DNA of 53,815 bases, from NCBI GenBank assembly GCA_016789745.1, contig JAEUQF010000476.1, forward strand, positions 1-53,815, written 5' to 3'. The position numbers were made by a program, and so were the translations under genes. The notes below the pieces were generated by a model. It did no database searches and was not told the DNA's origin. It saw only the letters and a list, made by a program, of their open reading frames with translations. Shown in pieces: positions 1-8,103 of this stretch; the first letter of the stretch is position 1; the number at the start of each line of letters is the position of its first letter. Source of the DNA: Bryobacterales bacterium. GTDB taxonomy: Bacteria > Acidobacteriota > Terriglobia > Bryobacterales > Bryobacteraceae.

Positions 1-202
1 CCGCACGAAAGCCTGCCCTCAACCGGCGGTCACAAGAGTTGCACCCCCACGGCATTTTCTTCTAACCCACTGCAAACACATCCGCTTCCCGTCCACCCGC
101 GCCTCCGCCCCCACCCAATCTCTTGGAACCCCCCAGCTATCTTCAAACCGGGAAACAATGCAGCAGCATTCCCCGGAAAAGAGAAAGTATTCAGGAGTCA
201 CC
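1..202. other. Left window edge without a confident gene
   Basis: One reading frame on the + strand is open from the edge to a TAA at 63-65, so this could be the last 20 codons of a gene lying to the left, but nothing in it is recognisable. The rest is non-coding in appearance. An AGGAG at 193-197 is the ribosome binding site of the next gene. Confidence 0.3.
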
Positions 203-763
203 ATGATCGACAAACTCACTAAGGCGGACATCGCCCGCCGCAACGGAGCCCTCTCCCGCGGCCCCAAAACCCCGGAAGGTAAGGCCATCTCTTCCCGCAA
301 CGCCTTCAAGCACGGACTCACTGCCCAGAACTTCCTCTCCACGCCGGCCGAAGTCGAACTCTTCCGCCAGCACCTCGACGCTCTCGTCGACTTCTGGAAC
401 CCCCAGTGTTCCTACGAACACTACCTCGTCCAGAAACTCGCTTGCCCCGCTTGTCCGCCGAAGCCTTGGCGAAGGCGGAAGATCCAGCGCGCCTTCCACT
501 CCATCGATGAAACCGGCGCCCTCATCCTCGGCTACCGCTCGCTCGACGAGCACTCCACGTCACACCGCAATATGGATCGCCACGTCGCCCGCCTCTCCCG
601 CGAGCGCGTGCGCGCCCTCGCCGCCCTCGAAAACGCCCAGGCCCGCCGCGCCCGTGCCGAAAAGGAAGCCGACGCGGAAACACAAAAATTTCAAGTCGAA
701 CCAACGCCCGAACACGAAATCAACAACTTAGAGGAGCCCGAACCGCTATGTCCGGCTGCCTAG
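203..763 (+). CDS. Terminase-associated small protein, function unknown
   Basis: A 186-residue hydrophilic protein. The N-terminus (ADIARRNGALSRGPKTPEGK, then SRNAFKHGLTA) is a signature I associate with small proteins encoded beside terminase-like genes in Acidobacteria and Planctomycetes; no biochemical role is known to me. The ATG at 203 is chosen because AGGAG lies 5 nt upstream; an in-frame ATG at 158 has no such site. The C-terminal half is charged and probably helical. Residues 84-92 are encoded by a palindromic repeat (453-479) that sits in frame and reads PPKPWRRR-like, so that stretch is probably not ancestral sequence. Its stop overlaps the next gene by 16 nt, which points to an operon with the terminase. 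It could be a small terminase subunit, but no HTH is evident. Confidence 0.7.
   Translation: MIDKLTKADIARRNGALSRGPKTPEGKAISSRNAFKHGLTAQNFLSTPAEVELFRQHLDALVDFWNPQCSYEHYLVQKLACPACPPKPWRRRKIQRAFHSIDETGALILGYRSLDEHSTSHRNMDRHVARLSRERVRALAALENAQARRARAEKEADAETQKFQVEPTPEHEINNLEEPEPLCPAA
453..479. repeat. 27-bp palindromic repeat, copy 1
   Basis: Imperfect palindrome with perfect outer arms TCCGCC/GGCGGA and inner arms GCC/GGC separated by a GAA/GAA internal loop. It is identical over 27 bases to copy 2 (1329-1355) and lies in frame inside the first gene. Being 27 bp (9 codons), it can be carried without a frameshift. Confidence 0.85.
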
Positions 764-1092
764 GTCCTGACATCAGCTTCCCGCGCCGCTTCGTCCCGCG
801 CCCGGAAACCTGTTCTCCGTTCCTTTGCCGCCCATCGCTGCATGGGCTCGCGGGCTGCCCCTCTCACGGCCAGCCCGCCCCGTCCGCAACCTCGAACCGG
901 CAAGCTGCGTCCCGCAACAAGGGCGCAGCCCAGCCCACCCTCGAGGAACTGCGTCGCGAAGTCGACGAGACCAACGACGTCCTCGCCCGTGTCATGTTCA
1001 CCCTTCGCGGCTTCCCGGACGCCGCCGCCGCCGTCTCGGCCATGCTCGTCCCGGACTCGCCGCATAACCAGCCACCGCGCACAACGTCATGA
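748..1092 (+). CDS. Small hypothetical protein in the terminase operon
   Basis: A 114-residue protein I do not recognise. Residues 1-55 are Pro/Ser/Cys-rich and low in complexity. Residues 60-100 (LEELRREVDETNDVLARVMF) look like an amphipathic helix, and this is the only part that resembles folded protein. The start overlaps the preceding stop by 16 nt and the end overlaps the terminase start in an ATGA (1089-1092), so the three genes are probably translated as a coupled set. The true start may lie further inside. Existence as a gene is supported mainly by this coupling. Confidence 0.5.
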   Translation: MSGCLGPDISFPRRFVPRPETCSPFLCRPSLHGLAGCPSHGQPAPSATSNRQAASRNKGAAQPTLEELRREVDETNDVLARVMFTLRGFPDAAAAVSAMLVPDSPHNQPPRTTS

Positions 1093-1328
1093 CGAAGGAC
1101 CAGTTCGCTCACTACATTCTCAATCCCGTCGCCTTCACCCGCGACCTCCTTCGCCTTGAGCCTGACCCGCTCCAGGCCGAAGTCCTCAACTCCCATGCCC
1201 GCCGCGGCATCCTCTGTTGCACCCGCCAATGGGGTAAGTCCACCATCGCGGCCGCCAAAGCCGTCCATCAGGCCTTCCTCCACCCGGACAGCGCCATACT
1301 TGTCTCTGGCCCCTGCGAGCGTCAGTCC

Positions 1329-1355
1329 GTCCGCCGAAGCCTTGGCGAAGGCGGA
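1329..1355. repeat. 27-bp palindromic repeat, copy 2
   Basis: Identical over 27 bases to copy 1. It sits exactly where the terminase reading frame changes, between the Walker A and Walker B halves, and is read there as SVRRSLGEGG. Because 27 is a multiple of three, a clean insertion would not shift the frame, so the event probably also removed or added flanking bases. Confidence 0.85.
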
Positions 1356-2337
1356 GTGTGCCCAAACGCGGCGATGGCCACAACCGCATCTCCCTCGAAC
1401 TCCCCAACGGCTCCCGCATCGTCGGCCTGCCGCACACCGAATCCAACATCCGCGGCTTCTCCGCGCCTTCCCTCATCCTCATCGATGAGGCCGCCGCTGT
1501 CCACGACAGCATCTATCACGCCCTCGTGCCCATGCAGGCCACCAACGACGGAGCCCTCTGGCTCCTCTCCACTCCCCGCGAAAAACGCGGCTTCTTCTAC
1601 AACGAGTGGATCGCCCCGGACACCGACTGGCACAAGATCCGCGCCACCGCGCTCGATTGCCCGCGCATCTCGCAAGCCTGGCTCAACCGCCGCGCCCGCC
1701 GCCTCCCCAAGGCCGCCTTCGAACAGGAGTTCCTCTGCGTCTTCCGCTCCTCCCAGCTCTCGCTCTTCCAGGACGAAGACCTCCAGGCCGCCCTCGCGCC
1801 TACGCCCACGCTCGACCGCCCCGTGCGCGTTTACCTCGGCCTCGACTTAGGCCAGCGCCACGACCACTCGGCCCTCGCGGTGCTCTACCTGCACCAGTAC
1901 TTCACGGGCCACATCGACCCAGGCACCCGTGCGCGCGAAGTCCGCCACATCCTCCAACTCAAGACCATCAAACAAATCCCGTTGGAGACGCCCTATCAGG
2001 ATGTCGCCCAGATCGTCCGCCACCAACTCCAGCACTACGAGATCGAAGGCAAAGCCACGGTCATCATCGACGCCGGAGGACCCGGCCTCCGCTTCATCCG
2101 TGCCGGCCTCATCAAGCTCAACATCACAGGCAGCGGCGCTCCGCGCTACTCCAGCGGCATCTATCAGGTAACCCGGGCCCAACTGCTCACTAACCTGAAA
2201 CTGCTCCTGGAGAACCGCACGCTCCACATCCCGGACGATGACCTCCTCCTCACCGAACTAAGAGGCATCCAGTCCAGCTTCCAATCCGAAGCCGACCACG
2301 ACGACTTGGTCATGGCCCTGGCTCTCGCAGCATGCCT

Positions 2338-2364
2338 GTCCGCCGAAGCCTTGGCGAAGGTGGA
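2338..2364. repeat. 27-bp palindromic repeat, copy 3
   Basis: Matches copies 1 and 2 with one difference (T instead of C at 2361). It lies 50 bp before the terminase stop and is read as SAEALAKVE. Across the three copies all three forward frames of the element are used, and none contains a stop. Confidence 0.85.
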
Positions 2365-2468
2365 GGAGGCAGCGAAGAACTGGCAAGCCGTACTTACACC
2401 AAAGGCAGCCTAATAGGAATGCTCTCCTCACTCTCTTCATACGGAGCACTTACAGCGCTGCGGCCACG

Positions 2469-2549
2469 GGCCCCAACGTCGTCCTGCGCAACGAGAAGCG
2501 CATGCTCCAGGAAGCCGTCGCCGCCCTGTTCGATAACAGCCGCCGGCAG
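2469..2549 (+). pseudogene. Fragment of rpoC (RNA polymerase beta' subunit)
   Basis: About 27 codons read GPNVVLRNEKRML and then QEAVAALFDNSRRQ. This matches the highly conserved beta' segment with consensus (A)P(D/E)(I/V)(I/V)[21 protein letters not shown]. The similarity stops abruptly on both sides: upstream is unrelated sequence from the terminase end, and downstream the next expected beta' motif (NRPLKSLSDML) is absent. No ribosome site or full frame goes with it, so it is a relic rather than a gene. It sits between the terminase and the TonB-type receptor, 44 nt from the receptor's stop codon. Confidence 0.75.
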
Positions 2550-2593
2550 TTGAGAGGCCGGAAGCGTTACGCAGGAAACGCTGGTGCTCTCGG

Positions 2594-5500
2594 TTACCAG
2601 ATTACCTTCAATGCGAGTTGGACGTTGCGCGGCTCGCCGAAGCCGATGCCGGGCGAGGAGTTGCCGTTACGGGTGGCGGTGATGAGGCCGAGCGTGGAGG
2701 CCGAGTTCACGTTGGCGCCGGGGTTGGCGAAGTTGGCGCGATCGGTGAGATTGAAGATTTCCAGGCGAAACTGCGCCTTGAGTCGCTCGGTGATGGGGGT
2801 CTCCTTGAAGACGGAGAAATCGACGGCACCGAAGCCGGGGCCGTAGAGGGCGTTGCGGCCGAGGTTCCCGAAAGTGCCCGCGGCGGCGGGGCGGAGGGCA
2901 GCGGGATTGAAGTAGGGGATCGCGCCGAAGGGAGTGGCGCGGGCGGCGACGCCGGCGAAGGGATCCGCAACGAGGTCGGCGCGGTCGCGGTTGTCGAGCG
3001 AGCCGCTGCGATTGGTGCCGGAGAGCACGTCGATGGGTTCTCCCGTGTGGGCGGTCATGAGGGCATTGAGCTGCCAGCCGTTGGTCAGGCGTTTGAGCTT
3101 GTCGAGGCCGGGGATGTCGTAGGTGACGAAGCCGGTGAAGATCTGGCGCATGTCGAAGTTGGCGGGGCCGTATTCGCGGCGGAGATCGAAACTGTTGGCC
3201 GGCAGCGCGTTGCGAACGTTGCTGCCGTTATCGAGGGCTTTCTGCCAGGTGTAGTTGGCGGTGAGAGTGAAGTTCTTCACGCGGGTGACGCGGAGCTGGG
3301 ATTGGAGCGAGTTGTAGTTGGAGTTGGCGATGGATTCCAGGATGTTGATGGCGCCGAGGGTGGGGAACTGCGAGGCGAGGAGGCGGCGGCCATTGACGGA
3401 GGGATTGATCGAGCGTAGGAGGCTGAGCTTGGTGCCCTTGGAGCCGACATAGCCGACCTGGAGCATGACCTTGGGACTGAGCTGCTGCTGGAGATTGAGG
3501 TTGTAGTTCTGCACGTAAGGGGTGCGGAAATCGGGACTGACGCCGAAGGCGCCGACGTTGGTGGGGTGACGTTGGGGAACAGGAGTTCGTTGGGGACGAT
3601 GTTGACGCTGTTGCGGGTTTGAGTGAAGACGGGGTCGGAGCCGGCTGGATTAGCGTGGACGCCGGCGGAGCCGCCGTTGGGCATACCGGTGTTGGCAACG
3701 ATGAAGTTGAGTGGCGGGACGTCGAAGAAGAGACCGTAGCTGCCGCGGAGGACGGTTTTGGAGGCGAGGTTATAGGCGAAGCCAAGGCGCGGGGCGAAGT
3801 TATTCCAGTCCTTGGGCCAGAGGGCTTCGCCGTTCTTGCCGATGTTGACGAAGCCGGCGCCGGGGCGGAAGGCGGTGATGGAGGAGCGGGTATCGGAGAG
3901 GGGACCGACGTAGCTCCAGCGGACGCCGAAGTTGAAGTTGAACTTGGGGGTGAGCTGGACGTTGTCGTGGATCCACCAATCGAAGGTGTTCTGGCGGTAG
4001 TCGCGCTGGAGTTGGCCGCGGACGATGGTGGCGCCGCTGTTGCCGGTCAGGTAGCCGGCCAGGAAGTCGGAGAGGGAGCGCAGTGGGGCGGAGACGGAGG
4101 CATCGGAGGCCCAGGGGCCGCGGGTGCCATCCCAGGTGAAGCTGCCGCGCTTGTTGGTGTCGTAGAAGATATCGAAGTGGGAGCGGCGGTACTCGCCACC
4201 GAATTTCAGTTGATGGCGGCCCATGGTGTAGCTGAGGTTGTCGGTGATGTGGCCGGTGGTATCGATGCGGCCGAGGGGTTGGGTCGCGGAGGCGCCGGTG
4301 AAGTTGGTGATGCGGAGGGAGGGCGAGCCCTGGAGGCTGCCGTCCTGCGGAACGCCGGTATTGAGGCCGGCGGCGATGGGATTGAAGGAGGTGTCGGCGT
4401 CGTTGAAGACCTGAAGAAAATAATTGGCGCCGAGCAGGAGTTGGTTGACCAGGCGCGGGCTCAAGCTGGAGGTGAGGTTGAGGGCGACGTTGTGCATGCG
4501 GCTGGGGGCGACCTGGAAGTATTCGCGGTAGGGGACGCCGTCGGCGACGAGGGCGGCCTGTTTGCCGGTGCCGCCGAAGTAGCGGGCCGAGAGGCTGTGG
4601 TTGTTGGAGAGGGAGAAGTCGAGTTTGATGATGCCGTTGTAGCTGTCGTAGTCGTTCTGGTCGGCGGCGACGAAGTTGTTCACCGTGGCCGGGAGGTTGT
4701 TATAGCGGGAGGGCCAGAAGCTGAGCAGATTGGTGGCGACAGAGTTGACGGGAACGCCGTAGCGGGCAAGCACAGCGCGGGCGTCGTTGACCCAGGCCGT
4801 GGAGGGATGGGTGGCGCGGAGGCTGAGGTTGGCGATGGCTTTCTGGCCTTCGAAGGTCGTGAAGTAGAAGAGGCGGTTTTTGACGACGGGGCCGCCGAGC
4901 GAGAAGCCCCACTGGTCATTGCGCATGACGCGCTTCTTATCAGTAGCGGGGTTCTGGAAGGGGGAGAAGGAGGCGAAGTATTCGTTGCGGTTAAAGTAAT
5001 AGGCCGAGCCGTGGATGGAGTTGGTGCCGGACTTGATGACCAGGTTGACGTTGGAGCCGCCGTTGCGGCCGAAGTCGGCACTGGCGTTGGTGACGACGGA
5101 GAACTGGTCGATGGCTTCGACAGGGAGGAGGGTGCCGGCGATGCCCGCGACGCCGCCCTGGTTGACGGCGGAGGTGTTGTGGAACGCGTCGTTATTGTCG
5201 GCGCCATCGATCTGGTAGTTGTTGCCCGAGGTGCGCATGCCGTTGACGGAACTGGAGGCGGGCGAGACGCCGGGGTTCAGCTTGAGCATCTGGCGGAAGT
5301 CGCGGCCATTCATGGGGAGGTCCTGGACCATGCGTGGGCCGACGACGCTGGCGAGCGTAGAGGAGGTGGTTTCAAGCGAGACGGCGGCTGCGCTGACTTC
5401 GACGGTTTGGGCCTGTTGGGCGACGGTGAGTTTGACGGCGAGGTTGGTGACACGGGAGACGGCGACTTCGACGTTGTCGTATTTGAGGACCTGGAACCCT

Positions 5501-5733
5501 TCCTGGGCGACCGTGACGGTGTACATGCCGAGCGGCAAGTCGGGGATGAGGAAATCGCCGTTGGTGGTGGTCAGGGTTTCGCGGGTGAGGCCGGTGCCGG
5601 TGCTGACGCTTTTGACGGCGGCGCCGGCGATGGAAGCGCCGGAGGGGTCGACGACGTTACCGGCGATGGTGCCGCGGAAGGTTTGCGCCGGAAGCAGGGC
5701 GCAGGTCAAGAGAAAGAGAGCGAGACGATTCAT
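2594..5733 (-). CDS. TonB-dependent receptor with CarboxypepD_reg plug extension, frameshifted
   Basis: Outer-membrane beta-barrel of the Oar-like type common in Acidobacteria, presumably for uptake of large organic substrates. Order: signal peptide (residues 1-17), CarboxypepD_reg fold (about 20-105), plug (DLPMNGRDFRQMLKLNPGVS, QIDGADNNDAFH), then barrel strands to a C-terminal aromatic residue (ALKVIW). The start at 5733 is preceded by AGGAG. The frame is lost near 3563-3566: the + strand has GGGG where one more G restores VGAFGVSPDFRTPYVQNYNL and the rest of the barrel. The span is 3140 nt, so one added base gives exactly 1046 codons plus stop. This is either a sequencing error or a recent mutation; as written, the product would lack the last third of the barrel. 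Confidence 0.88.
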
Positions 5734-5903
5734 GGCAACTCCTGGTGGAATATCCAGGGCTGGGACGGAGTTGCGACGTGGCTTCCCTTTCGGGGAAAAC
5801 GAGGGCCTCCTGGAGCAGGTTATCTGCGAGGTTAACATGGCGGGCGGGGTGTGATCCTTCAAAAAAACTTATGGGGTCGATTTGCGGGGAAGGGGAGGAG
5901 AAC

Positions 5904-5932
5904 TTGACAGCGTGGGGCTACGCGCGGATACT
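5904..5932 (+). promoter_or_regulatory. Candidate sigma-70 promoter for feoAB
   Basis: A perfect -35 TTGACA (5904-5909), a 17-bp spacer and a -10 GATACT (5927-5932). The predicted transcription start near 5939 is only about 4 nt before the feoA ATG at 5943, so the mRNA would be nearly leaderless. That fits the absence of a Shine-Dalgarno sequence in front of feoA. I see no clear Fur box. Confidence 0.55.
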
Positions 5933-5942
5933 CTAGATAAAG

Positions 5943-6200
5943 ATGCAACTCAGTGTCAACAACGGGCCGACGTCCACGCTGGACCTGCTGCGGGAAGGGC
6001 AGGAGGCGGTTCTGGAACGGTTGGATGTTCCGGCGGATACGGCGCGGCGGCTGATGGAACTGGGGTTTGTGCCGGGGCACACGGTGTCGGCGGCACGGAG
6101 TGCACCGGGCGGAGATCCGCGGGTGTTTCGGGTGGATGGCTCCGAAGTGGCGCTGCGTTTGGAGACGGCACGGCATCTGCAAGTTCGCCTGACGGAGTAG
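5943..6200 (+). CDS. feoA: Ferrous iron transport protein A
   Basis: An 85-residue SH3-like cytosolic protein that assists the FeoB ferrous iron channel. The family core is visible: ARRLMELGFVPGHTV, which is the typical LxxLGxxPGxxV pattern, followed by beta strands with DPRVFRVDGSEVALR. The length is normal for FeoA (75-90). It lies 5 nt upstream of feoB in the same direction. No ribosome site precedes the ATG; translation may depend on a near-leaderless transcript from the promoter at 5904-5932. Confidence 0.9.
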   Translation: MQLSVNNGPTSTLDLLREGQEAVLERLDVPADTARRLMELGFVPGHTVSAARSAPGGDPRVFRVDGSEVALRLETARHLQVRLTE

Positions 6201-6205
6201 CGGCG

Positions 6206-8098
6206 ATGAGTTCAGCGGGGCACTGTTCGGGGCCTGCGGCAGTGATGCCGGCGAGCGGGCGGAAGACGGTGGCGTTGGTGGGGCCGCCGAACGCGGGCAA
6301 GACCACGCTGTTCAATGCATTGACGGGGTTGCGGCAGAAGATCGCGAATTTCCCGGGGATCACGGTGGAGCATCACACGGGTGTGGCGCGGCTGCCGAAC
6401 GGACGGGAGATTGATCTGATCGATCTGCCGGGAGTGTACAGTCTGGAGCCGCGGTCGGAAGATGAGCGAGTGACGCGGGACGCGCTGGAAGGGGCGATAC
6501 CGGGCATTCCGAAGCCGGACGCGGTGTTGCTGATTCTGGATGCGACGAACCTGGGGCGGCATTTGATGCTGGCGGCGCAGGTATTGAGCGAAGGGCTGCC
6601 GACACTGGTTGTGTTGAACATGGCCGATGATCTGGCCAATCGCAGCGGCAAGGTGGATCCGGAGAAACTGGCGCAGCAGTTGGACGCGCCGGTGGCGCTG
6701 GTAAGTGCGTCGCGTGGCGAAGGGCTGGAGGTGGTCAGAGAGTATCTGGCCGGGCAATTCGCCGTACCGAAGCCGGTGGAGTTGCCGATTCTGCAGGATG
6801 TGCCGAAGTGCCGGCAATGGTCGGCGAAGGTAGCGTCGCATGCGGGGTACCAGGCGCCGGCGCCGCCGCTGTGGACCAGGCGTCTGGATCAGGTGTTTTT
6901 GCATCCGGTTGGCGGGCCGCTGGTGTTTCTGGCGGTGGTGATTCTGGTGTTTCAGTTGATGTTTTCGGCGGCGCAGCCATTGATGGATGGTGTGGAGGCG
7001 TTGATCAGCGCGTCGGGCGCATGGGTGGCGGCGTATCTGCCGGCGGTATGGTGGCGGGATTTGCTGGTGGAAGGCGTGTGGGGCGGTGTTGGGGCCGTGG
7101 TGGTATTCCTGCCGCAGATTCTGCTGCTGTTCCTGTTCATTGGCGTGTTGGAGGATTCGGGGTACCTGGCGCGGGCGGCGCTGATTGCGGACCGGACGAT
7201 GGCGAAGGTGGGGTTGCAGGGCAAGAGCTTCATCCCGCTGTTGTCGGCGTATGCGTGCGCGGTGCCGGCGATCATGGCGACGCGGACCATTGAGAATCAG
7301 CGGGACCGGATCGCGACGATTCTGATTGCGCCGTTTATGACGTGTTCGGCGCGGCTGCCGGTGTACGCGCTGATTATTGCGGCGTTTATTCCGGAGCGGC
7401 CGTTGCTGGGGCCGCTGGTGGGGACGCGGGCGGCGGCGTTGCTGGGGCTGTATCTATTGGGGTTCCTGGCGGCCGTGCTGACGGCGAAGTTATTGAAGTC
7501 GTCGATTTTGAAGTCGGACCGGACGCCGTTCATGTTGGAGATGCCGCCGTACCGGTGGCCCACACTGCGGAGTTTGGGATTGCGGTTGTGGGATCGGGCG
7601 CTGGCGTTTTTGCGGCGGGCCGGGACGGTGATTCTGGCGGTGACGGTGGTGCTGTGGGTATTGGCGCATGTGCCGTTCAAGGATGGGAAGGCCCCGCCGA
7701 TTGAAGAGAGTGTGGCGGGTACATTGGGGCGCACGATTGAGCCGGTGATCGCGCCTATGGGATTCAACTGGAAGATCGGGATTGGGCTGTTAACGTCTTT
7801 GGCGGCGCGGGAAGTGATCGTGGGGACGCTGGGGACGATTTACGGGATTGAAGGGGACGTGGAGGGGGAGGGCGGATCGGGAGCGCTGCAGAAGGCGATC
7901 CAGGCGGATCTGAGTCCGGCAGGGGCGGTAGCCCTGCTGGTGTTCTTTGCGTTTGCGATGCAGTGCATGTCGACCAGTGCGGTGGTGCGGCGCGAGACGG
8001 GCGGGTGGAAATGGCCGCTGTTGCAGTTCGGGTACATGACGGGGCTGGCGTATGTGGGGGCCTTGGTGGCGTATCACCTTGTGCGCGGGATGAGCTGA
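6206..8098 (+). CDS. feoB: Ferrous iron transport protein B
   Basis: Inner-membrane Fe(II) transporter with an N-terminal G domain, 630 residues. G1 is GPPNAGKT (residues 26-33), where most homologues have GxPNxGKT. Next come the G2 region FPGITVE, G3 DLPGVYSL, G4 NMADD and G5 SASRGEG. The membrane part contains two Gate-type segments, the first with SFIPLLSAYACAVPAIMATR and the second beginning LAAREVIVGTLG. The protein is about 140 residues shorter than E. coli FeoB, mainly in the C-terminus, as in Bacteroidetes and Acidobacteria forms. The ATG at 6206 was chosen because it follows feoA directly; an ATG at 6245 (MPASGRKTVALVG) is a possible alternative. Confidence 0.93.
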   Translation: MSSAGHCSGPAAVMPASGRKTVALVGPPNAGKTTLFNALTGLRQKIANFPGITVEHHTGVARLPNGREIDLIDLPGVYSLEPRSEDERVTRDALEGAIPGIPKPDAVLLILDATNLGRHLMLAAQVLSEGLPTLVVLNMADDLANRSGKVDPEKLAQQLDAPVALVSASRGEGLEVVREYLAGQFAVPKPVELPILQDVPKCRQWSAKVASHAGYQAPAPPLWTRRLDQVFLHPVGGPLVFLAVVILVFQLMFSAAQPLMDGVEALISASGAWVAAYLPAVWWRDLLVEGVWGGVGAVVVFLPQILLLFLFIGVLEDSGYLARAALIADRTMAKVGLQGKSFIPLLSAYACAVPAIMATRTIENQRDRIATILIAPFMTCSARLPVYALIIAAFIPERPLLGPLVGTRAAALLGLYLLGFLAAVLTAKLLKSSILKSDRTPFMLEMPPYRWPTLRSLGLRLWDRALAFLRRAGTVILAVTVVLWVLAHVPFKDGKAPPIEESVAGTLGRTIEPVIAPMGFNWKIGIGLLTSLAAREVIVGTLGTIYGIEGDVEGEGGSGALQKAIQADLSPAGAVALLVFFAFAMQCMSTSAVVRRETGGWKWPLLQFGYMTGLAYVGALVAYHLVRGMS

Positions 8099-8103
8099 AC
8101 CCG

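Larger units (their letters stand above)
1089..2413 (+). pseudogene. Phage-type terminase large subunit, frame broken by a palindromic repeat
   Basis: ATPase-nuclease of the DNA-packaging motor. The N-terminal part (1089 to about 1328) holds a Walker A-like TRQWGKST at residues 45-52. The downstream part, in another frame from about 1356, holds Walker B LILIDEA, the coupling motif LLSTP, and a nuclease domain with GLDLGQRHDHSAL, VIIDAGGPG and HDDLVMALA, matching the usual acidic triad. The frame change falls at repeat copy 2 (1329-1355); copy 3 (2338-2364) encodes part of the C-terminal tail in frame. Unless the two halves are made separately (a GTG at 1358 exists but lacks a convincing ribosome site), no working enzyme is expected. 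No capsid, portal or tail gene is visible, so this is not a recognisable prophage in the part shown. Confidence 0.8.

Noticed and set aside
3619..5835. Long open frame on the + strand opposite the TonB-type receptor, Gly/Val/Glu/Asp-rich
   Set aside because: It is the mirror of a G-rich non-coding strand; no domain, no ribosome site, and biased composition typical of antisense frames in high-GC DNA.
5882..6205. Upstream extension of the feoB frame across feoA
   Set aside because: Reads feoA in the wrong frame; feoA is conserved in its own frame and feoB starts well at 6206.
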